Assembly (NCBI RefSeq): GCF_007565055.1
Contig: NC_044565.1
Span: forward strand, 47,193,711 to 47,257,710
Length of the DNA stretch: 64,000 nucleotides
DNA from: Rhinopithecus roxellana
Lineage: Eukaryota; Chordata; Mammalia; Primates; Cercopithecidae
Direction of reading: 5' to 3'
Part shown: positions 26,089 through 36,208 of the stretch, one piece after another
Numbering within the stretch: position 1 is the first letter of the stretch
Layout: the number at the start of each line of letters is the position of its first letter
Notes under the pieces: generated by a model
The model's input: the letters and a program-made list of their open reading frames with translations, nothing else
Database searches by the model: none
Told to the model about the DNA's origin: nothing
Made by a program: the position numbers and the translations under genes

Positions 26089-29000
26089 GTGAGCACCCCC
26101 TGAGCCTGTCCACTGCCCCAGGAGACTGCTTCGCCCCTAGCCTCAGCTTTTCAGCCCTGAGAACCTTCTGGGGAGCCTCACACCCATCCACATCACCAGA
26201 TGGAGTCTGCAAGCCGAGGACCACCTCCTTGCTCTGTGGCCAGGCCGCACACGTGGCTCTGCCAAATCCTTCCAGCGTTTGGGCAGAAGTGGGCTTCCTG
26301 GGGCCTCCTATGGCCCCTGAGCTTCTGTGATCAGCCATTGAGGGCAGGGTCCCTGTCCTTCCCCAGTGCCCGACTCCTTCCTGGTGTGAATGGTCAGCCA
26401 TCCTCCCTCTACTGATGCTGACTCACTGCCGGTGTTGGAAATGGAGACGCAGAGGGTAGGGACGCAGTGCTGGTGCTCCTTCCCCAAATCCCTGATGGTC
26501 TGTGGAGAGGGTGAGGCCAAGGTTGGGACCCCCTTCCTGGTAAATCTTTCTCCCTCCCCCGAGTTCAGTTTTTCCCTCTTCCTCTCTGGGGCTTGTGCTG
26601 AGAATGAGGCTGCTCACTCGGGGAGTGTTGGGCTGCCCTGACTCTGCTGGGCCCTGTGGATGCAGCGATGAGCAGCAGGGAGAGAGGCCTCTAGCAGATC
26701 ACGCAAATGTTTCTCGTCTGCTGGGTTCTCACCGAGCTCTTGACTGCCTGGATAGCAGAGTATGTGGTTGCAGGAGGCTGTTGTGTTCGAGGATGTGGCT
26801 GTGTACTTCACGAGGATAGAATGGAGTTGCCTGGCCCCCGACCAGCAAGCCCTCTACAGGGACGTGATGCTGGAGAACTATGGGAACCTGGCCTCGCTAG
26901 GTGAGGGCTTCTGCCTTTGGTCCTGGGGCCGGGAGGTGTGTCTGTGTTAGCTTCAAAGGGAAGTTGTTTCCATTCCAGATTCAAGGTCTGAAACATTTTT
27001 GAGGGGAAACTGGAGGCTCCCCGAGGAGCCCCTCTCTGCTTCCTGTTGGGCAGCCACTGCCAGCATCAGCCTGCCTGAGGCTTCTCTCCTGGGACAGGCC
27101 CCCCATCTCCCCTTGGCCACCTAGCTGCCCCTCCTGGGACAGTGAGTGTTCCTGACCCACTGCAAGCACTCCAGCCAGGCACCCGGGCATCCCTCCTCCC
27201 TCCTGTACTGATACATTCTGCTTTCCTTCTCTGAACTTAGGCTTTCTTGTTGCCAAACCAGCACTGATCTCCCTCTTGGAGCAAGGAGAGGAGCCGGGGG
27301 CCTTGATTCTGCAGGTGGCTGAACAGAGCGTGGCCAAAGTCAGCCCGTGCACAGGTGAGTACAAAGCACTGGAAGGCCTGGGCGGCTGCCACTGCAGGGC
27401 GTGTCGTGTGCTGTCAGTGTGGCCTGGCCCCACCGCAGGGCGTGTCGTGTGCTGCCAGTGTGGCCTGGCCCCACCGCAGGGCATGTCCTGTGCTGCCAGT
27501 GTGGCCTGGCCCCACGGCAGGGCGTGTCCTGTGCTGCCAGTGTGGCCTGGCCTCACTGTAGGGCATGTCGTGTGCTGCCAGTGTGGCCTGGCCCCGCCCC
27601 ACCGCACGGCGTGTCCTGTGCTGCCAATGTGGCCTCCGTGCAGTTCTGTGCAGGTCCCTTCTCCCGCAGTAGGAGGTGTGTGCGTTTAGCTCCTCACAGC
27701 ACGGTCAGAGTTCCTACTAACTGCCTTGCTTGTAGGTCTAAGGTCAAAACTAACTTATGCAGGAAGACCCAAGTGCATGAATTTTCCATTTTGGTGTCCC
27801 CAAGGTGTCAGAGGCCGGGTCTGTGCACCTCTACCCTTGGGTTGTATAGGGACCAGCCCTACAAGGTCTGTGGGTTTTTCTTCTCGTGTGTGGAGAGGAG
27901 AGATCGTAGAAATAAACACACAAGACAAAAGAGATAGAAGAAATATCTAAGGTTAAGTTATCATCCCAGGCTTTTAAGTGCCTCAAGACCTTTTCCCAAC
28001 TATGTTGATCTTTATTATAAGCATAAGGCGTTATGCAGTCATCAGAAGTATTCTAGTCATACTGTAATTGCATACGGTGTTCCAAATTCATAACTCTATC
28101 TCCCAGCCAGATTACACTCTGGCGGAGATCATTAATTTGATTAGCTAATTTCTGATCAACTTGAGTCTGAGAATTCCAAAGTCTGGAGGAGATTTTCTGC
28201 CATGCTTCAACATATTGAGCGGTTTAAACAGAATTGTGGATTGCAACTCCAGCGGTTACGGCTGTTGCAGTAACCGCAGTTAGACCTGCAATGACTGCAA
28301 TAAGAGTTAAAATGAATCTCTTAGTTCTTTTGAGGATACCTTTAAGATCTTCATTGACTGTGAATAGAGGGGGAAGACTCCCATGGACGATGTAAAGAAA
28401 CTGGTATGCCTACCCCCTCCCTAGCCCTCACCAAGAGAATACTTGTTGTGAGATTAAAAGTAGCATCAATGGACATGAACAGCTTACAGTTATCACATTC
28501 TATAGTGTGTGTATTGGGAATGATAATTACATTTCCAACCAACAGCATATAAGGGGGTTTGACAGCTCTTGATAGGCATCACCTGTTCAGACATCAAGGT
28601 GATGTTGAATATGGGTGTCTTGGTATTAGTAGGAGAGAGTTGATAAGTAGCGTTCCATATCCTTATTCCTGTCATGGCTGCAGCTAATTTCCATAATTCA
28701 GGATGTTCCGGGGTAACAATTGGATGAATCATTTTTGGTCTAGGAGGAACAATGCCTGTGTCCATCCATTTAAATGGGTAAGGAGACACCCATTCCTTCA
28801 ACCTGTATGACTGCCATTTGTCCTCTACATAATCTAACAAACTCCGAGCAGGTCATATTTTGGCCGGAGCAATTCCGCCAAGAATGCCCTCTTGGAACCC
28901 AGTCAGTAACAACACCTGTAGCTAGAGTTTGGAACACTATGACCTTTGGAGCATTACAATCATTCCATACAATTGAATTTACTAAAAACGGTCCCTTTGT

Positions 29001-32000
29001 AGGTTCCTTGGAGCAGTCTGGCAGTCCTTTTGTGGAATTATCTTTTGTGGTAACAGGAACCCTCCATTCCTCATGTGGGTTAAGTTGAACAGTCGTAAGT
29101 TGAAAAGAATTGGTACTGAGCATATTATGTACTTAATAAGAATCATTACTAAAGGACAATATGGTCCACATCCAGTTCTGATAAGAAGAAGCTAAACAGC
29201 CAGGCGACATTGCAATGCACAGTGGTGGATGTTTGTAGCCAATTGACAAATTAAACCTTCTTCTGGTTGAGTTGGAAACCTGTCATCATTAGGAACCGGC
29301 ATGAATGCACTATCATGAGTGGAAACTTCCACTGAGGCGTCCACCCAGGAGACAGACTGAATTAAAGGGGGAAAAGGAACATATGCCCAATAGGTAGACT
29401 TTTCAGGTGTCCCAGCTGCTGGCGCACTCACCACTGCACTGACCGCTGTAAAGGCAGCCGGAATTATATTACCCATCGTCGTTGGAATTCCTTTTTCTTG
29501 TAGTAATGTTTGTGTTTGATGTGATAAGACGTTTATTTGACGCCATGTTGGTGGAGTTGAACGACTGGTGGTGTAGGTCACATGGCGAGATTTTGTCGTA
29601 ATGTAGAGGTCATGAAGTTTAAGTGTCAGGAGGGGAACCTTGCCCTTCCATTTGTGAGGAGTCTTTGCCTTTTGTTTCTGAGAGCGTTTCATATTTGAAA
29701 TTTTGGTGCCATTTCAGTTGCCGGGAGGGAACCCACACGGGTTGTTGTCTTTCTTCTGGGGAAACGCAAGCAAAACCCCTGCCCCATGTTACCACGGTGC
29801 CTAATTCCCATTTGTTAGTTTTTGCATCCTTCCACCGTACCTGCTTTCCTTTTTGTGGATCAAATTTATTTCCAGTGAAATGTTCTCTGCTATAAAAGGT
29901 TGATTTCTTACTAGGTTTAAGAAATTTAGTGTAAAAAGAGCTAGATTTAGCTCAGCATGAGGGGTAGTGGCATCCCTCTTTGTCTTGTGTCCTGTTTTCG
30001 AAGTTGATCTTTGAGTGTTTTATTGGCTCCTTCCACCAAGGCCTGTCCTTGAGAGTTACAGGGGATGCCAGTTGTGTGAGTACTTGCCCATGTTTGAGTG
30101 AGCTTTTTAAACGCGGCACTACTGTAGCTGGGGCCGTTGTCAGTTTTCAGTTTCTTGGGACAGCCCATAACCGAGAAACATGAAAGCATAGTCGTTTAAC
30201 ATGAGATGTACTTTCCCCTGTGTGACAAGTGGCCCAGATAAAATGAGAAAATGTGTCAATAGTTACATATATAAAAGAAAGCTTGCCAAAAGCAGGATAA
30301 TGAGTCACGTCCATTTGCCAGAGAGCATTCTGTGAAAGTCCTCTAGGGTTAACTCCTGAGGAAAGTGGCTGTAAAATTAACACTTGGCAAGTAGGACAGT
30401 GACGTGCAGTGGTTTTAGCTTATTTCCATGTGAGGGGGACTTTTTTTGGAGTCCCGCAGCATTGACATGAGTTAAAGCATGAAAATTTTCGGTGTCAGTG
30501 AAAACGGGGAGAACTAATATATCAGCTCAGGCATTTGCTGCCGAGAGGGGCCTGGGGAGGGGTGTGTGGGCCCGAATGTGAGTAATGTAGAAAGGAGAAG
30601 ACCTTGCTCCGAGTACAGACTGAAACCTTTGGAAAAGAAAAAGTAGGGTATCATCAGGCCGAAATTTGATTAAGGCAGTTTCAATGTTGCCAGCAACATG
30701 TACTACATAGGCCCAATCAGAAACAATGTTAACTGGTTCAGGGAAATCTTCAAGGACAGCCATGACAGAGATCAGCTCAGCTGGTTGTGCTGAACTAGCG
30801 AACAGTTCTCTTGGCCCTGTATGTGCTGCTCGGCCATTACAGGAAGCATCAGTAAAAACAGTGACCACTTCGGCTAGTGGGGTATTTCTAGTCATGTGAG
30901 GTAAGATCCAAGAAGTGAGTTTAAAGAACTGGAATAGTTTTACATTAGGATAATGATTATCAGTTATACCCAGGAAACCTGCCAAATGGACTTGCCAAGC
31001 AAGGCAGATTGCAAAAGCCTGTTGGACTTGTAATCGGGTGAGGGGAATGATGATTTTTTGGGGCTTAATACCCTTGTTTTGTAGCTGCATTCCTAAATAG
31101 TGATAAGAAGTAGTCTGGATTTTTGAGGGGGGGGCAGGTAATAACCAAACAGGCTGGTGTGCTTGTTGTACCGCAGAAAAACAAGATATTAACATGGGGC
31201 GTGAAGGTGCCGTGAGATCAGCCGCCTGCTGGGCAAGATCGGTGGCCTGTGGCTGATTTTATGCTGCAGGGACAGCAGGTATTGGAGGCTGGAAAATTAC
31301 AGGAAATTGCCAGGCTTTGGGATCCCCACATTCTCTTGCCTGTGGTATAGCCCTCATGAGAGGAGGGTCATTTCGAGGAATGTATGTAACTTGTTGCTTG
31401 TGAGCGGCAAGGGTAGTTGTGGCAACCACAGTAGTGACCTGACCAGAAGCAGAAAAGAGGTTGGAATTTTGAATGGAGAAAGAGTTGAGAACCTGTAAAC
31501 CAGGATGAGATGAGATTACTGCTGAGCCGGTCTTTCGTGGGCCTGAAATCCAGGCTGCCGCGGCAGCTGCGGACCAGGCTTCAAGGGAACCTGAGGCTTC
31601 TTCAAGGGAGCCCTATTTGTCGAAAGAGACCCAGCCTTCAAGACAGCCTGATTTTCTTTCTTTCTTTTCTTTTCTTTTGAGATGGAGTCTCGCTCCGTCG
31701 CCCAGGCTGGAGTGCAGTGGCCGGATCTCAGCTCACTGCAAGCTCTGCCTCCCAGGTTCACGCCATTCTCCTGCCTCAGCCTCCCGAGTAGCTGGGACTA
31801 CAGCCCCCCGCCACCATGCCCAGCTAATTTTTGTATTTTTAGTAGAGACGGGGTTTCACTATGTTAGGATGGTCTCGAACTCCTAACCTCGTGATCCACC
31901 CGCCTTGGCCTTCCAAAGTGCTGGGATTACAGGCGTGAGGCACCGCGCCTGGCCTTTTTTTTTTTTTTTTTTTTGAGACGGAGTCTCGCTGTGTCGCCCA

Positions 32001-35000
32001 GGCTGGAGTGCAGTGGCCGGATCTCAGCTCACTGCAAGCTCCGCCTCCCAGGTTCACGCCATTCTCCTGCCTCAGCCTCATGAGTTGCTGGGACTACAGG
32101 CACCTGTCAGCACTCCTGGCTAATTTTTTTGTATTTTTAGTAGAGATGGGGTTTCACTGTGTTAGCCAGGATGGTCTCGGTCTCCTGACCTCATGATCCA
32201 CCTGCCTCGGCCTCCCGAAGTGCTGGGATTACAGGCGTGGGCCTCCGTACCTGGCCAAGGGAGCCTGACTTTCTGAGAGAGAATCAGGCTTCAAGGGAAC
32301 CTGTGGCTCCAAGGGAGCCCAATTTGTGGAAAGAGAAATAGGCGGGAGAAATGGAAAACTAGGCTGTGGAGGGATAGGGTTGAGGGCCTCATTTCCGGGC
32401 CAAACAGGCAGAAGGTTGAGAGCCCTACAGCAGGGCTGAACAGAGACAGGGTTGCGATAATACAGGAGGGTTTTATAAAGTTTAAATAAGCCAAGTACTT
32501 AGTATTGGCCTGTCCCATGGTGTCCCCGAAATACTTTGAGTGCTCAAGTTGACCACCAAGCTTATTGACCACAATCCTCAGGAATCTGTCATCGGAGTCC
32601 TCTGCTGAGTCCCACGCTCAAGGCGCAACTTCACACAGAAAGGGAGAGCCCCATGTTGGAGCCAGATGTAGGGTCCAGCCCTACAGGGTCTGTGGGTTTT
32701 TCTCCTCATATGTGGAGATGAGAAATCGTAGAAATAAAGACACAAGACAAAGAGATAGAAGAAAAGACAGCTGGGCCCGGGGACCACCACCACCAAGGTT
32801 CGGAGACCGGTAGTGGCCCCGGATGCCAGGCTGTGCTGTTATTTATTGGATACAAGGCAAAAGGCACAGGGTAAGGAGTGTGAGTCATCTCCAGTGATTG
32901 ATAAGGTCATGTGAGTCACGTGTCCACCAGGCAGGGGACCCTTCCCTGTTTGGCAGCCGAGGCAGAGAGAGAGAGGACAGCTTACACCTTTATTTCTTCT
33001 ATGCAATTTAATGACTCTTAGTACGTTCACTAATTATACTACTGCTATCTAGAAGGCAGAGCCAGGTGTGCAGGGCGGAACGTGAAAGTGGACCAGGAGC
33101 GTGACTGGTGAAGCACAGCATCACAGGGAGACGGTGAGGCCTCCAGAGGCTGCGGGCGGGTGTGACTGATGTCAGGCCTTCCACAAGAGGTGGTGGGGCA
33201 GAGTCTTCTCTAACTCCCCAGGGGAGAGGGAGACTCCCTTTCCCGTCTGCTAAGTAACTAACGGGCGCCTTTCCAGGCACTGGGGCTACCGCTAGACCAA
33301 GGAGCCCTCTAGTGGCCCTGTCCGGGCATGACAGAGGGCCCATACTTGGCTTCTGGTCACTTCTCACTGTGTCCCTTCAGCTCCTATCTCTGTATGGCCT
33401 GGTTTTTCCTAGGTTATAATTGTGGAACAGAGATGATGATGATGATGATGATGATTTTTTTTTTTTTGAGACAGAGTCTTGCACTTTGGCCCAGGCTGGA
33501 GTGCAGTGGTGTGGTATCGGCTCACTGCAAGCTCTGCCTCCTGGGTTCACACCATTCTCCTGCCTTAGCCTCCTGAGTAGCTGGGACTACAGGCGCCTGC
33601 CACCACACCCGGCTAATTTTTTTTTTTTTTGTATTATTAGTAGAGACAGGGTTTCACCGTGTTAGCCAGGATGGTCTCGATCTCCTGACCTTGTGATCCG
33701 CCCGCCTTGGCCTCCCAAAGTGCTGGGATTACAGGCGTGAGCCACCGCGCCCGGCCAGAACAGAGATTATTATAATGTTAGAATAAAGAGTAATGCTACA
33801 AACTGATGACTAATAATATTCATATATCATATTTATAATCTGTTTCTAGTATAACTATTCTTATTATATATATTTTCTTTATTATACTGGAACAGCTTGT
33901 GCCCTTGGTCTCTTGCCTCGGCATCTGAGAGGCTTGCCGCCCACAGGTTGCTTTGGTTTTCCTGGTTCCCCATGGCCCATGTGCCAGGGACTGAGCTCAG
34001 GGCAGTGGAGGCTGCAGAAAGAACCCTGAGCCGGGGAGGAGGCCCCCAGTCCCGGAGGTCTGTGCAGGCACCTGTTTTATGCACCTGCCCAGACATGTTT
34101 GCTGAGTGAATGAACTGTGGGTGAACTCTGAAGGAGAGAGGAGTAAAGAACGTGGCTGTGGAGTGAGGTGCAACCTGCACCTCATGCCTGGCCTGTCTTC
34201 CCTGCCAGACCTTGGGCTTCTCCTATGGGCTCTCCATGAGCCAGCCTCCCACAGTGCTGGAGCCATTATTAGCCTTTTTGTTCCCTTCTCACCCAAACCC
34301 TCATTTTATTTTTATTATTATTATTTTTTTGAGACGGAGTTTTGCTCTTGTCGCCCAGGCTGGAGTGCAGTGGTGCGGTCTTGGCTCACTGCAACCTCCA
34401 CCTCCCGGGTTCAAACTATTCTCCTGCCTCAGCCTCCTGAATAGCTGGGATTACAGGCACCCGCCACTGCACCCAGCTAATTTTCGTATTTTTAGTATAG
34501 ATGGGGTTTCACTCTGTTGGCCAGGCTGGTTTCGAACTCCTGACCTCAGGTGATCAGCCCACCTCGGCCTCCCAAAGTGCTGAGGTTAGAGGTGTGAGCC
34601 ACCACGCCTGGCCTGAAACCCTGATTTTAAAACCTCTGGCAATAATTTCTCAAACCTCCCTGAACATCTAACAAAGACTCTGTCTTCACTTGATTGTGTT
34701 ATCGTGTCACAGTGTACATGTTTACTGAATCATGTTGTACACAAAAAATATATACAAGGTTTGTTTTGTTTTAAGACAGTCTCTTTGGCCCAGGCTGGAG
34801 TGCTGTGGCTTGATCTCGGCTCACTATAACCTCTGTATCCTGGGTTGAAGCAATTCTCCTGCGTCAGCCTCTTGTATACAAGTATTATTTGTCATTTATA
34901 CTTCAGTAAAGCTGGGTGTTGGGGGAAGACTTGGGAATAAAAAGGTTCTTCCAACAATAAGTTCGTTTGAGTGTAGAGGCTGGATCATCCTTCCGTTTTC

Positions 35001-36208
35001 TGTTCCTTCTCTCAGATTCCAGGATGGAGGTCGGGGTCACGGAGTCTCCTCTCCAGAGAAAACTCTCCAGGCAGGCAGGACTGCCGGGCACCGTGTGGGG
35101 GTGCCTCCCCGGGGGGCACCCCGCGCCACCCCACCCACGTGGCAGTCCTGAGGACGGGTCAGATAAACTCACCCACCCCCGGGCTTGGGAGCGCAGCGCC
35201 TCCCCAAGGGTTCTGCAGGAAGACCCGGGCCGGCCTGTGGGGAGCTCAGCCCCCCGCTACAGGTGCGTGTGCGGCAAGGCGTTCAGATACAACTCACTGC
35301 TGCTCAGGCACCAGGTCATCCACACTGGCGCCAAGCCCTTCCAGTGCACGGAGTGCGGGAAGGCCTTCAAGCAGAGCTCCATCCTGCTGCGGCACCAGCT
35401 GATCCACACGGAGGAGAAGCCGTTCCAGTGCGGCGAGTGCGGCAAGGCCTTCCGGCAGAGCACGCAGCTGGCTGCCCACCACCGCGTCCACACCCGCGAG
35501 CGGCCCTACGTGTGCAGCGAGTGCGGCAAGGCCTTCAGCCGCAGCTCCCGGCTGCTGCAGCACCAGAAGTTCCACACCGGGGAGAAGCCCTTCGCGTGCA
35601 CCGAGTGCGGCAAGGCGTTCTGCCGCAGGTTCACCCTCAACGAGCACGGCCGTATCCACAGCGGGGAGCGGCCCTACCGGTGCCAGCGGTGTGGGCAGCG
35701 CTTCATCCGAGGGTCCTCGCTCCTGAAGCACCACCGGCTGCACGCCGAGGAGGGACCCCAGGACGGCGGCACGGGGCAGGGCGCCTTGCTCAGAGCGGCG
35801 CAGAGGCCCCAGGTGGGGGACCCGCCCCACGAGTGCCCGGTGTGCGGGAAGCTGTTCCGACACAACTCTCTGCTGCTGCTGCACCTGCGCCTACACACGG
35901 GCGAGAAGCCTTTCGAGTGCGCGGAGTGCGGCAAGGCCTTCGGTCGCAAGTCCAACCTCACTCTGCACCAGAAGATCCACACCAAGGAGAAGCCCTTCGC
36001 GTGCACCGAGTGTGGCAAGGCCTTCCGCAGGAGCTACACGCTGAACGAGCACTACCGGCTGCACAGCGGCGAGAGGCCATACCGGTGCCGCGCCTGTGGG
36101 AGGGCCTGCAGCCGGCTGTCCACCCTCATCCAGCACCAGAAGGTGCACGGCCGCGAGCGCCAGGAGGACACGGAGGGCAGGCGGGCGCCCCCCTGGGCTT
36201 CCCGATGA
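26056..36208 (+). CDS. ZNF517: ZNF517, KRAB C2H2 zinc-finger protein
   Basis: Four coding exons join in frame: 26056-26088 (MTMAIPMPGPQ), 26774-26900 (KRAB-A, 127 bp), 27241-27354 (KRAB-B-like) and 35016-36208 (fingers). The lengths 33+127+114+1193 give 1467 bp, 488 residues plus TGA. Residues 12-53 are KRAB-A (VVFEDVAVYFTRIEW, YRDVMLENYGNL). A B-like segment follows (KPALISLLEQGEEPG). Ten C2H2 fingers fill the C-terminal half, six then a ~30-residue spacer then four. The presumed role is nuclear DNA-binding repression through TRIM28; the target is unknown. The first finger has C-x-C spacing and the tenth has Cys for the usual core Phe. Upstream ATG alternatives in the finger exon (34967) lie before the acceptor and are not used here. 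The last intron (27355-35015) hosts an antisense provirus and a minisatellite. Identification rests on my recall of human ZNF517 and on the neighbours. Confidence 0.93.
26089..26773 (+). other. ZNF517 intron after the start exon
   Basis: No repeat recognised; small ORFs on both strands lack domains. Ordinary intron bounded by GTGAGC and GTTGCAG. Confidence 0.6.
26774..26900 (+). CDS. ZNF517: ZNF517 KRAB-A exon
   Basis: Acceptor GTTGCAG, donor GTGAGG, 127 bp, phase 0 in and one base out. The DV and MLE residues of the KAP1-binding core are present. Confidence 0.93.
27241..27354 (+). CDS. ZNF517: ZNF517 KRAB-B-like exon
   Basis: Acceptor CTGAACTTAG, donor GTGAGT, 114 bp. It encodes GFLVAKPALISLLEQGEEPG and an ILQVAEQS segment. 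Confidence 0.9.
27397..27640 (+). repeat. 41-bp minisatellite in ZNF517 intron
   Basis: About six tandem copies of a 41-bp unit (GGGCGTGTCGTGTGCTGCCA..), with phase starts at 27397, 27438, 27479, 27520 and 27561. The last unit has a ~5-bp insertion (starts near 27607). Units differ at a few positions. It begins 43 bp after the exon donor. Confidence 0.95.
27845..27943 (-). repeat. 3' LTR remnant
   Basis: Only the last ~99 bp of the LTR survive (compare 32667-32763). About ten differences counted by eye. It abuts env at about 27944. Confidence 0.88.
28000..29692 (-). pseudogene. Retroviral env remnant
   Basis: Surface part is split over frames at 29692-29192, 29123-28770 and 28840-28493. The transmembrane part follows at about 28350-27950, with a hydrophobic fusion-peptide-like stretch (RFILTLIAVIAGLTAV) and a heptad region, interrupted by in-frame stops. 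The membrane anchor and tail are missing because sequence passes straight into the LTR remnant. No intact ORF. Confidence 0.88.
29947..30520 (-). pseudogene. Retroviral integrase remnant
   Basis: Two overlapping frames. An HHCC zinc-binding start (FHALTHVNAAG then HCPTCQ in another frame) is followed by the core: WQMDVTHYP with the first Asp, KTDNGPSYSS with the second, and ALVEGANKTLK with the Glu. Frame changes near 30450 and 30150 break it. Confidence 0.9.
30527..31195 (-). pseudogene. Retroviral pol remnant: end of RT and RNase H
   Basis: A 222-codon frame. It starts with non-pol residues, then has YHYLGMQLQ (RT connection start), then an RNase H domain with FTDAS, PAELISV and IVSDWAYVV motifs (the acidic residues D, E, D) and ends at THIRAHT..LP. 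RT catalytic region (YxDD) is absent. Confidence 0.9.
31200..31654 (-). pseudogene. Retroviral gag remnant, later part
   Basis: Minus frame contains proline-rich text and WQFPVIFQ, the kind of segment at the matrix/capsid border of HERV-K gag. It then joins directly to the end of RT, so capsid, nucleocapsid, protease and most RT are deleted. Confidence 0.65.
31655..32256 (-). repeat. Two adjacent Alu insertions inside gag
   Basis: Minus copies at about 31655-31955 and 31956-32256. Both show GGCCGGATCTCAGCTCACTG (the reverse of the monkey-type AluY motif). Confidence 0.93.
32256..32518 (-). pseudogene. Retroviral gag remnant, N-terminal part
   Basis: ATG at 32518 opens a frame beginning MGQANTKYLAYLNFIK, a myristoylated betaretroviral matrix start. 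Similarity fades after about 40 codons and frames are broken. It is cut by the Alu pair at 31655-32256. Confidence 0.85.
32647..32664 (-). other. Retroviral primer-binding site, lysine tRNA type
   Basis: Two bases after the LTR end, minus strand reads TGGCTCCAACATGGGGC. Compared with the Lys-1,2 site TGGCGCCCAACGTGGGGC this differs by one missing C and two G-to-T/A changes at CpG positions. Confidence 0.85.
32667..33945 (-). repeat. 5' LTR of the HERV-K-like provirus
   Basis: Reads TGTGGGCGGCAAGCC at its 5' end (33945) and ..GGACCCTACA at its 3' end (32667), the TG..CA borders of an LTR. About 980 bp of LTR is split by a minus-strand Alu (about 33458-33757) that has a GAT microsatellite at 33434-33457. 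AATAAAATATATATAATAAG-type AT-rich text occurs near the U3 start on minus. Confidence 0.9.
33434..33757 (-). repeat. GAT microsatellite and Alu inside the LTR
   Basis: A (GAT)n stretch of eight units (33434-33457) is followed by a minus Alu to 33757; GAACAGAGAT occurs before and after (33424 and 33758 regions) as target-site duplication. Confidence 0.9.
34322..34875 (-). repeat. Alu and truncated Alu upstream of the finger exon
   Basis: A full minus Alu lies at about 34322-34612, and a truncated minus fragment at about 34765-34875, about 140 bp before the finger exon acceptor. Confidence 0.9.
35016..36208 (+). CDS. ZNF517: ZNF517 zinc-finger exon
   Basis: Acceptor TTCTCTCAG at 35015, then D-S-R-M-E. 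Fingers start at about 35263. Linkers are mostly TGEKPF/TREKPY variants (TGAKPF, TEEKPF, TRERPY, TGEKPF, SGERPY). It is CpG-rich compared with flanking DNA, and long ORFs in the other frames (369 aa in +1, 196 aa on minus) are shadows of the repeat structure. Confidence 0.95.

Larger units (their letters stand above)
27845..33945 (-). mobile_element. HERV-K-like (class II, betaretroviral) provirus, defective, antisense in ZNF517 intron
   Basis: Minus-oriented order from high to low coordinates: 5' LTR 33945-32667, primer-binding site, gag start, Alu-interrupted gag remnant, end of RT, RNase H, integrase, env, and a ~100-bp LTR remnant 27943-27845. GGTTG occurs on both sides (27840-27844 and 33946-33950), a 5-bp target-site duplication typical of retroviral integration in this class. 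Protease, most of RT and most of gag are missing, and every frame is broken by stops or shifts, so no viral protein is encoded. Three Alus (about 0.9 kb) lie inside. The primer-binding site points to lysine tRNA. HML subgroup not assigned; an HML-4/LTR13-like group is a guess. Confidence 0.93.

Noticed and set aside
27276..27937. ORFs of 137-178 codons across the minisatellite
   Set aside because: They are open only because the 41-bp unit lacks stops; the real exon ends at the donor at 27355.
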